A DNA stretch of 11,328 nt from the NCBI GenBank assembly GCA_902797495.1, contig CADBTH010000108.1:1-11328 (forward strand), in the 5' to 3' direction. Of this stretch, positions 1 through 5,559 are shown piece by piece. Each line of letters begins with the position of its first letter. Within the stretch, counting starts at the first letter, position 1. Origin of the DNA: an uncultured Ruminococcus sp. Lineage in GTDB: Bacteria > Bacillota > Clostridia > Oscillospirales > CAG-272. The notes below the pieces were generated by a model. That model was given only the letters and a program-made list of their open reading frames with translations, was not told the DNA's origin and did not search any database. A program made the position numbers and the translations under genes.

Positions 1-624
1 GATGATCCTTGCGTCGAAGTCGTCGCCGCCGAGTCTGTTGTTGCCGGCTGTCGCGAGAACTTCAAGAACGCCGTCGGAGATCTCGAGGAGCGATACGTCG
101 AACGTGCCGCCGCCGAGGTCGTAAACCATGACCTTCTGTTCGCGCTCTTTGTCTATCCCGTATGCGAGAGCAGCCGCTGTCGGCTCGTTGATGATCCTCA
201 TGACCTCGAGTCCCGCGATCTTGCCCGCGTCCTTCGTAGCCTGACGCTGAGAGTCGGAGAAGTATGCGGGGACCGTGATGACCGCCTGGGAGACCGTCGT
301 TCCGAGGTAAGCCTCGGCGTCGCTCTTCAGCTTCTGCAGGATCATCGCGGAGATCTCCTGAGGAGTGTACTTCTTGTCGTCGATGGTGACTGTGTGGCTC
401 GTACCCATCTCACGCTTGATGCTCATCACCGTTCTGTCGGGGTTCGTGATCGCCTGTCTCTTCGCTACCTGACCGACCATTCTCTCGCCGGTCTTGGAAA
501 AAGCGACGACTGAAGGAGTCGTTCTCGCTCCCTCGGGATTCGGGATAACGGTGGGTTCGCCGCCCTCGTAAACTGCTACGCAAGAGTTCGTAGTACCTAA
601 ATCTATACCTATAATTTTTGCCAT
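1..624 (-). CDS. dnaK: DnaK (Hsp70) chaperone, N-terminal 208 residues, cut by window edge
   Basis: Cytoplasmic ATP-dependent chaperone that binds and releases unfolded polypeptides with its partners DnaJ and GrpE. The reading frame begins MAKIIGIDLGTTNSCVAVYE, the Hsp70 phosphate-1 motif. It continues with the AKRQAITNP segment, AVITVPAYFSDSQRQATKDA, RIINEPTAAALAYG, the phosphate-2 motif VYDLGGGTFDVS and NNRLGGDDFDARII at the left edge. All of this lies in the nucleotide-binding domain; the substrate-binding domain is outside the window. LGGDDFD falls near residue 200, well before its position in E. coli DnaK, because the stretch after the IKREMG segment is short. That is the known Gram-positive form. 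The ATG at 622-624 follows a strong CGGAGG site by 8 nt. The gene lies 36 nt after grpE in the hrcA operon; dnaJ would be expected next, outside the window. Identification is very secure. Confidence 0.98.
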   Translation of the reverse strand, partial: MAKIIGIDLGTTNSCVAVYEGGEPTVIPNPEGARTTPSVVAFSKTGERMVGQVAKRQAITNPDRTVMSIKREMGTSHTVTIDDKKYTPQEISAMILQKLKSDAEAYLGTTVSQAVITVPAYFSDSQRQATKDAGKIAGLEVMRIINEPTAAALAYGIDKEREQKVMVYDLGGGTFDVSLLEISDGVLEVLATAGNNRLGGDDFDARII

Positions 625-660
625 GATGATTACCTCCGTTTTTCTTTCTTTATATTATGA

Positions 661-1275
661 TCAGTTTGCAACTTTTACAAGCGCGTGCCTGATGATTTTA
701 TCGCCTGTTCTGTATCCCTTGCGGAATACCGCCGTGATGACCGATTCGCCGAGCTCTTCGTTCTCCTCGTGCATCATAGCGTCGTGTAAGTTCGGGTCGA
801 AGGTCTCGCCGACCTCGCCGAACGTCTCGATCCTCAGCTTCGCAAGTACGTCGGGGACCGACTTGAGGATCAGGGAAAGCCCCTCTCCGACGTTGTCGCC
901 GGACGCGAATTCGGCGGCGCGGCCCAGGTCGTCGAACAGCGGGAGCAGTTCCTTTACCGTATCCGATACCGCGTCCGAATAGATCCCTTCCTTTTCCTTC
1001 TGAGTCCTCTTCCGGAAGTTTTCGTACTCCGCGGCGATCCTCAGGTGAGAATCCTTCTCCGAATCGAGCTTCGCCTTCAGTTCACCGACCTCTTTTTCAA
1101 GAGCGGCGGCCTTCGCCTTGTACTTTTTATCTTCTTTCTTTCCGGAACCTTTTTTATCTTCCTTCGGAGACTCCGTCTCTTCCGCGGTCTCTTCGACAGC
1201 TTCTTCAGCGATCTCCTCCGCCGTTTTCTCCGTCGTCTCTTCCGTTTCGTTTACAGTCTTTTCTTCTTCTGACAC
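661..1275 (-). CDS. grpE: GrpE, nucleotide exchange factor for DnaK
   Basis: Cytoplasmic homodimeric co-chaperone that promotes ADP release from DnaK. Roughly the first 50 residues are low-complexity and acidic (EE/TE-rich), as is usual for GrpE. A long charged coiled-coil segment follows (KAAALEKEVGELKAKL onward) and then the conserved EYENFRKRTQKEKE. The C-terminal beta domain has ETFDPNLHDAMMH and VFRKGYRTGDKIIRHALVKV. Two in-frame GTG starts are possible. The one at 1282-1284 abuts the purine-rich site with no spacer. The GTG at 1273-1275 lies 6 nt after GAGGTG, so I prefer it (204 residues; 207 with the other start). No ATG is available before the conserved region. The gene starts 23 nt after the hrcA stop and ends 36 nt before dnaK, consistent with cotranscription from the CIRCE-controlled promoter. 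Confidence 0.97.
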   Translation of the reverse strand: MSEEEKTVNETEETTEKTAEEIAEEAVEETAEETESPKEDKKGSGKKEDKKYKAKAAALEKEVGELKAKLDSEKDSHLRIAAEYENFRKRTQKEKEGIYSDAVSDTVKELLPLFDDLGRAAEFASGDNVGEGLSLILKSVPDVLAKLRIETFGEVGETFDPNLHDAMMHEENEELGESVITAVFRKGYRTGDKIIRHALVKVAN

Positions 1276-1298
1276 TTCAGTCACCTCTTTCTCGCAGT

Positions 1299-2393
1299 CT
1301 ACCGTTCGTCTCCGTTATCGCCCGGAGGCGCAAGGCTTCGTCTGCCCTCGTTCATGACTTCGCTGATGCCGTCCGTCAGACGGTTTATCATCGCGATGAC
1401 CCTTGAATAGTCCATTCTCGTCGGACCGATTATGCCGATGACTCCGACCGTCTTGCCGCCCTGCATGATGGGCTTGAAGATCAGAGTCGAATTGTCCATC
1501 GTCTTGACGACGTTCTCGCTTCCGATTATGACCTTGACCGAGTCGTCCGCGTCCTGCTCGCTCTCGTCCGAGATAACGTCGAGCAGGTCGTCCTTGCTCT
1601 CGAAGAGAGAGAGCATATCCTGAAGGCGTTCGACGTCGTTGTACTCCGGATACGAGAGGAGCTTGTTGACGCCCTCGACCATCAGCTCGCCGCCGGTGTC
1701 GGAGCTTATCGTCTCGTGTACGGTCTTCGCGATCGGGGACACGATGAACGCCCAATCTCCCATCTGACGCTCCATCTCGAGGACAACGTCGAGCGTGATC
1801 TCGTTTCCTCTTACGCCGACGAGGTATTTGTTGAGCAGACCCGTCATCATATTAGCGGCTTCGATGGAAACCTCTCTGTCGGAGCGAAGGTTTCTCGTCT
1901 TCGTCTCGCCCGTGCTCGTCACCATGACGAGTACGAAGTTGTATTCGTCGACCGATATCAGGCTGAACTTTCTCACGGTGAATCCGTGAAACCTCGGCTT
2001 GACCGCGAGAGCGGGATAATTCGTCATCGAAGAGGCGAGCTCCATCGCGGAGCTGAGTATGTGGTCGAGCTCCGCTCTCTTCTGCGTGAGCGTGCTCTTC
2101 AGCTCTCCGATCTCCTTTGCGGTGAGGTCGTAGTCTTCGATAAGCGTGTCGACGTAAAACCGGTATCCGAGCTCCGAAGGAACTCTGCCGGCGGACGTAT
2201 GAGGCTGTTCGAGATACCCCATGTCCTCGAGCTCCGCCATCTCATTGCGGATCGTCGCGGAAGAATAATTGATGCCCTTGTTCTTCATCAGATAATTGCT
2301 TCCGACCGGCTCTCCGTGCTCGATGTGAGCCTCGATTATCGCCTTAAGTATAAGATTTTTTCTTTCGGACAGCTGTCCCGTGTTATCTTTCAC
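1299..2393 (-). CDS. hrcA: HrcA, heat-inducible transcription repressor
   Basis: DNA-binding repressor of class I heat-shock genes; it binds CIRCE and needs GroEL to stay active. The N-terminal winged-helix region is clear: SERKNLILKAIIEAHIEHGEPVGS, then SSATIRNEMAELEDMGYLEQ and PHTSAGRVPSELGYRFYVD, the family's most conserved stretch. The middle and C-terminal GAF-like part includes ENVVKTMDNSTLIFKP and GVIGIIGPTRMDYSRVIAMI, typical of HrcA. The C-terminus (RSLAPPGDNGDER) is a short charged tail. Two GTG starts are in frame. The one at 2400-2402 overlaps the AAGGGAG ribosome site, whereas that at 2391-2393 lies 8 nt after it, so I choose 2393 (364 residues, slightly longer than the usual 340-350). 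First gene of the operon, with a CIRCE between promoter and start, so it is probably autoregulated. Confidence 0.97.
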   Translation of the reverse strand: MKDNTGQLSERKNLILKAIIEAHIEHGEPVGSNYLMKNKGINYSSATIRNEMAELEDMGYLEQPHTSAGRVPSELGYRFYVDTLIEDYDLTAKEIGELKSTLTQKRAELDHILSSAMELASSMTNYPALAVKPRFHGFTVRKFSLISVDEYNFVLVMVTSTGETKTRNLRSDREVSIEAANMMTGLLNKYLVGVRGNEITLDVVLEMERQMGDWAFIVSPIAKTVHETISSDTGGELMVEGVNKLLSYPEYNDVERLQDMLSLFESKDDLLDVISDESEQDADDSVKVIIGSENVVKTMDNSTLIFKPIMQGGKTVGVIGIIGPTRMDYSRVIAMINRLTDGISEVMNEGRRSLAPPGDNGDER

Positions 2394-2432
2394 GAAAAAC
2401 ACTCCCTTATACCGAATATTTCGTCAGCGATT

Positions 2433-2459
2433 TTAGCACTTGATAAACGAGAGTGCTAA
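2433..2459. promoter_or_regulatory. CIRCE operator (HrcA binding site)
   Basis: Inverted repeat TTAGCACTT - 9 nt - GAGTGCTAA, matching the CIRCE consensus (TTAGCACTC-N9-GAGTGCTAA) at 17 of 18 arm positions. It lies just downstream of the predicted -10 of the hrcA promoter and about 40 nt before the hrcA start, so bound HrcA would block transcription initiation. It acts on the minus-strand operon hrcA-grpE-dnaK. Confidence 0.95.
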
Positions 2460-2471
2460 ACCTATGCTATA

Positions 2472-2500
2472 AATTTACCACCGTACACTCGTTTTGTCAA
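2472..2500 (-). promoter_or_regulatory. Predicted sigma-A promoter of hrcA-grpE-dnaK
   Basis: On the minus strand a perfect -35 TTGACA (2500-2495) is followed after 17 nt by TAAATT (2477-2472), a moderate -10. The expected start point, about 7 nt on, falls at the upstream edge of the CIRCE, the classical arrangement for HrcA-controlled operons. The -10 is only 4/6, so its exact register is uncertain; an AT-rich TTTATA lies a few bases further on. Confidence 0.7.
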
Positions 2501-2528
2501 GGTGTATAAACGATTTTTTTGTGAATTA

Positions 2529-2555
2529 TTTGTAAACATAGGGCGAGAGTGCTAA
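2529..2555. promoter_or_regulatory. Degenerate second CIRCE-like site
   Basis: A perfect right arm GAGTGCTAA (2547-2555) lies 9 nt from TTTGTAAAC (2529-2537), which matches only 5 of 9 positions of the left arm. The right arm sits in a 14-nt direct repeat, CGAGAGTGCTAAAC, present at both 2448-2461 and 2544-2557, exactly 96 bp apart. It lies upstream of the hrcA -35 on one strand and about 40 bp upstream of the proB -35 on the other. It could be a weak auxiliary HrcA site or the decayed remnant of a duplication. Confidence 0.4.
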
Positions 2556-2595
2556 ACGGCGACCCGCATATTAATAAAAAATATCGTTCAAAGTA

Positions 2596-2624
2596 TTGAT
2601 TTTGATCGATATTACTATTATAAT
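2596..2624 (+). promoter_or_regulatory. Predicted sigma-A promoter of proBAC
   Basis: TTGATT (2596-2601), 17 nt, then a perfect TATAAT (2619-2624) in very AT-rich DNA. The expected start near 2631 leaves a leader of only about 30 nt before the proB ATG, too short for a T-box or other large riboswitch. The promoter diverges from the hrcA promoter in the shared 268-bp intergenic region. Confidence 0.8.
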
Positions 2625-2661
2625 TATAATAATTAATAAAATTGTCATTTGCGAGGGCGTT

Positions 2662-3432
2662 ATGAGAACAGTCGTTAAAGTAGGCACGTCGACTCTTGCC
2701 TACTCTACGGGAAACCTGAATATTAGACATATGGAAAAGCTCTGCCGGGTGCTTAGCGACCTGAAGAACGCGGGAAATGAAATAATACTCGTGTCTTCCG
2801 GAGCGGTCGGCATGGGCATGGGAAGGCTCTCCCTCTCCGAGCGCCCGACGGATATCGTTTCAAAGCAGGCGGTCGCGGCGGTCGGTCAGTGCGAGCTGAT
2901 GTACACGTACGACAAGCTCTTCTCGGAATACAACCACACGATAGCGCAGATACTTCTGACCGCAGACGACGTGAACGACCGCGCTCACAGAGAGAACTTC
3001 ATCGCCACGGTCAACCGTCTGCTCGAGATGAACGTCCTCCCCGTCATCAACGAGAACGACACCGTCTCGACGGACGAATTCCTCATCGGCGACAACGACA
3101 CCCTCTCCGCCGTCGTCGCGGCGAACGCGGGGGCGGATCTGCTCATACTTCTGACCGATATCGACGGGCTCTTTACGGGCGACCCGAGAAAGTCGGAAGA
3201 CGCCGAGCTCATCCCGGAGGTCGAAGAGATAACCGAAGAGATAGAAGCTCTCGCGGGAGGAAGCGGCTCGGGAATGGGCACGGGCGGCATGGTAACGAAG
3301 GTGCGCGCCGCAAAGATCGCCACCGCCGCGGGGTGCGACATGGTGATCGCAAACGGAAAAGATCCCAGTATTTTATACAGTATTATCGAAGGAAAGCCGG
3401 TCGGAACGAGATTCGTCCGACGCAAGAATTGA
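2662..3432 (+). CDS. proB: Glutamate 5-kinase, short form without PUA domain
   Basis: Catalyses ATP-dependent phosphorylation of L-glutamate to gamma-glutamyl phosphate, the first committed step of proline synthesis, in the cytoplasm. The protein is an amino-acid-kinase fold: N-terminal RTVVKVGTSTL, LVSSGAVGMGMGRL, the glutamate-binding LPVINENDTVSTDE and IGDNDTLSAVVAANAGADLL, then LLTDIDGLFTGDPR and GSGMGTGGMVTKVRAAKIA. It has 256 residues and ends soon after the kinase fold (GKPVGTRFVRRKN), so it lacks the C-terminal PUA domain of the roughly 367-residue E. coli enzyme. Short ProBs of this kind are known in Firmicutes. The ATG at 2662 follows GAGGGC by about 4 nt; the frame is open back to 2596, but that extension would overlap the promoter. 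First gene of proB-proA-proC. Feedback control by proline acts on the kinase domain in known enzymes; it cannot be judged here. Confidence 0.96.
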   Translation: MRTVVKVGTSTLAYSTGNLNIRHMEKLCRVLSDLKNAGNEIILVSSGAVGMGMGRLSLSERPTDIVSKQAVAAVGQCELMYTYDKLFSEYNHTIAQILLTADDVNDRAHRENFIATVNRLLEMNVLPVINENDTVSTDEFLIGDNDTLSAVVAANAGADLLILLTDIDGLFTGDPRKSEDAELIPEVEEITEEIEALAGGSGSGMGTGGMVTKVRAAKIATAAGCDMVIANGKDPSILYSIIEGKPVGTRFVRRKN

Positions 3433-3442
3433 GAGGTGCCGG

Positions 3443-4702
3443 ATGACAACGACCGAGATCATCAGATGCGCAAAGGACGCGTCGCGATACGTCGCGCGCG
3501 CCGATACGGAACAGAAAAACGAAGCGCTGTGCAAAATGGCGGAGGCGCTCATAGCCGATACAGACGCCATTATGGCGGCGAACCGCCTCGACGTCGAAGC
3601 TGCGAAGGGAAAGATATCGGACGTGATGATCGACCGGCTGATGCTCTCGCCCGAGAGGATCGCGGGCATGGCAAAGGGCATCCTCGACGCTGTCGCACTT
3701 CCCGACCCCGTCGGAAGAGTCCTCGCGGAAACGACGAGGCAGGAGACGCTCAGAATAAAAAAAGTGAGCGTTCCGCTCGGAGTCGTCGCGATTATCTATG
3801 AGAGCCGCCCGAACGTCACCTCAGACGCCGCTTCCCTCGCGATCAAGAGCGGAAACGCCTGCGTTCTCAGGTGCGGCAAAGAGGCTCATGCGAGCGCTGA
3901 AGCTATCGTACGCGCGATAGGCAAGGGACTCGAAGCGGCGGGTCTGCCGAGGGACTCGGTAGTCCTCGTCGAGGACACGTCCCGCGAGAGCGCGACGGAG
4001 ATGATGAAGGCGAGAGGACTTATCGACCTTCTTATCCCGAGAGGCGGCGCGGGGCTGATAAGAAGCTGCGTTGAAAACGCGACCGTTCCCTGCATCGAGA
4101 CCGGAACGGGCATCTGCCACGTTTACGTCGACCGCGACGCGGATCTTGACAAAGCGCTGAAGATCGTCAACAACGCGAAGACGAGCCGTCCCTCCGTCTG
4201 CAACGCGGAGGAAGTTCTCGTCGTACACGAAGACGTCGCCGCAGAGTTTCTGCCGCGCCTCGAAAAGCTCCTCGTCGACGACAGAAAGCGCGAGGGTATG
4301 ATACCGGTCGAGCTCAGATGCGACGAGAGATCCCTTCCTTATATAAAAAGCGGAGTCGCCGCGGGTGAGCGAGACTTCGATACGGAATTCCTCGACTACG
4401 TTTTAGCCGTAAAGACGGTATCGTCCGTCGAAGAGGCGGTGGCGCACATCGGCGCCCATTCGACGGGACACTCGGACGCGATAGTGACGGAAAACGGCGC
4501 GAACGCCGAATACTTCGTTCAGAGCGTCGACAGCGCGGCGGTCTACGTCAACGCTTCGACCAGATTCACGGACGGCGGCGAGTTCGGTCTCGGATGCGAG
4601 ATGGGCATTTCGACGCAGAAGCTCCACGCGAGAGGCCCGATGGGGCTCGAGGAGCTGACTTCCTACAAATATATTATTACCGGAGACGGAAATATCAGAT
4701 AA
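3443..4702 (+). CDS. proA: Glutamate-5-semialdehyde dehydrogenase (gamma-glutamyl phosphate reductase)
   Basis: NADPH-dependent reduction of gamma-glutamyl phosphate to glutamate-5-semialdehyde, which cyclises spontaneously to pyrroline-5-carboxylate; second enzyme of proline synthesis. 419 residues, the normal length. It is an aldehyde-dehydrogenase-superfamily protein: the cofactor-binding half has VPLGVVAIIYESRPNVTSDA, LAIKSGNACVLRCGKEA and LIDLLIPRGGAGLI. The catalytic half has CIETGTGICHVYVD, the catalytic cysteine in RPSVCNAEEVL (Cys253), HSTGHSDAIVTEN and the C-terminal NASTRFTDGGEFGLGCEMGI and RGPMGLEELTSYKY. The ATG is 10 nt after the proB stop and is preceded by GAGAGGTG. Such close packing supports cotranscription, and ProB and ProA are thought to channel their labile phosphate intermediate. 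Nothing unusual. Confidence 0.98.
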   Translation: MTTTEIIRCAKDASRYVARADTEQKNEALCKMAEALIADTDAIMAANRLDVEAAKGKISDVMIDRLMLSPERIAGMAKGILDAVALPDPVGRVLAETTRQETLRIKKVSVPLGVVAIIYESRPNVTSDAASLAIKSGNACVLRCGKEAHASAEAIVRAIGKGLEAAGLPRDSVVLVEDTSRESATEMMKARGLIDLLIPRGGAGLIRSCVENATVPCIETGTGICHVYVDRDADLDKALKIVNNAKTSRPSVCNAEEVLVVHEDVAAEFLPRLEKLLVDDRKREGMIPVELRCDERSLPYIKSGVAAGERDFDTEFLDYVLAVKTVSSVEEAVAHIGAHSTGHSDAIVTENGANAEYFVQSVDSAAVYVNASTRFTDGGEFGLGCEMGISTQKLHARGPMGLEELTSYKYIITGDGNIR

Positions 4703-4714
4703 CGGAGGGCGAAA

Positions 4715-5509
4715 ATGAAATACACTGCAGGATTCATAGGCGCCGGGAATATGGGCGGCGCGCTTCTCAGAGCGGTAGCCGCGGCGGTCGGCGGAGAAAA
4801 AGTCGCGCTTTACGACCTCTCCGCGGAAAAAGCGGAAAAGGCGGCGTCCCTCACGGGCGCTTCGTACACGGACGCCGAGGATATCTATAAGAACTCAAAA
4901 TTCATCTTTTTCGGGGTCAAGCCCAACGTGATCGGCAAAGTGCTCTCGTCCGCCTCGTCTCAGATAAAGAGAGGCTCCGTGATCGTATCGATGGCGGCGG
5001 GGATCTCCGTTTCGAAGATCGCCGAGGCGACCGGAAGCGACAACGTCATCCGCATCATGCCGAACACTCCCGCGTCGATCGGAAAAGGAATGATACTCTA
5101 CACGCCCGGCAAAGGAGTCTCCGAAGCGGACGAAAAAGAGTTTCTCTCCGTGATGGACAAGTCGGGCGAGGTCGATAAGATCGACGAAAAGCTCATCGAC
5201 GCCGCCGCGGCTCTATCCGGCTGCGGACCCGCGTTCGTATATATGTTCATCGAAGGGCTCGCGGACGGAGCCGTCGCCTGCGGAGTTCCGCGCGACAAAG
5301 CCCTCCTCTACGCGAAGCAGACGGTGCTCGGCGCAGCGTCCCTCGCGCTGACCTCCGGAAAGCATCCTGAAGAGCTGAAGGACGCGGTTTGCTCCCCCGG
5401 CGGCACGACGATAGAAGGAGTCATAGCGCTCGAGCGCGGCTCGTTCAGAAGCGACGCGGCTTCCGCCGTGATCGCCGCGTACGAAAAGACGGAGAAACTC
5501 TCCAAATGA
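4715..5509 (+). CDS. proC: Pyrroline-5-carboxylate reductase
   Basis: Reduces pyrroline-5-carboxylate to L-proline with NAD(P)H; last step of the pathway, cytoplasmic. 264 residues, the usual family length. The N-terminal Rossmann domain opens with FIGAGNMGGALL, followed by FFGVKPNVIGKVL, SMAAGISVSKIAEA and RIMPNTPASIGKGM. The C-terminal helical dimerisation domain has ALSGCGPAFVYMFIEGLADG, a CGVPRDKALLYAKQTVLGAA segment and the active-site signature AVCSPGGTTIEGVIALERG. The ATG is 12 nt after the proA stop and 6 nt after CGGAGG. Third gene of the operon, followed by a strong terminator 6 nt past its stop. Having all three genes contiguous gives a self-contained glutamate-to-proline route. 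Confidence 0.98.
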   Translation: MKYTAGFIGAGNMGGALLRAVAAAVGGEKVALYDLSAEKAEKAASLTGASYTDAEDIYKNSKFIFFGVKPNVIGKVLSSASSQIKRGSVIVSMAAGISVSKIAEATGSDNVIRIMPNTPASIGKGMILYTPGKGVSEADEKEFLSVMDKSGEVDKIDEKLIDAAAALSGCGPAFVYMFIEGLADGAVACGVPRDKALLYAKQTVLGAASLALTSGKHPEELKDAVCSPGGTTIEGVIALERGSFRSDAASAVIAAYEKTEKLSK

Positions 5510-5515
5510 CGATAG

Positions 5516-5547
5516 AAAGCCCCGCTTTCAAAAAGCGGGGCTTTTTT
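5516..5547 (+). terminator. Intrinsic terminator of proBAC
   Basis: Perfect 13-bp stem (arms 5516-5528 and 5532-5544, core GCCCCGC/GCGGGGC) with a 3-nt loop; the T-run 5542-5547 overlaps the base of the stem. It starts 6 nt after the proC stop. The minus-strand dockerin gene ends at 5560, converging on it. In that direction the stem is the same, but the run after it is broken (CTTTCTATC), so it probably works best for proC and may act in both directions. Confidence 0.93.
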
Positions 5548-5559
5548 ATCGTTCTTATA

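Noticed and set aside
1716..2459. 247-codon plus-strand open frame opposite hrcA
   Set aside because: It lies antisense to a clear HrcA, is rich in Arg/His/Glu/Asp without motifs, and runs through the CIRCE. It is a shadow frame.
2596..2661. N-terminal extension of ProB by 22 residues (Ile-rich)
   Set aside because: It would start inside the promoter -35 and encodes a low-complexity Ile run from AT-rich promoter DNA. The ATG at 2662 has a ribosome site and gives the normal ProB N-terminus.
2625..2661. T-box or other riboswitch before proB, as in some Firmicutes proline operons
   Set aside because: The predicted leader is only about 30 nt and holds no stem-loop or terminator.
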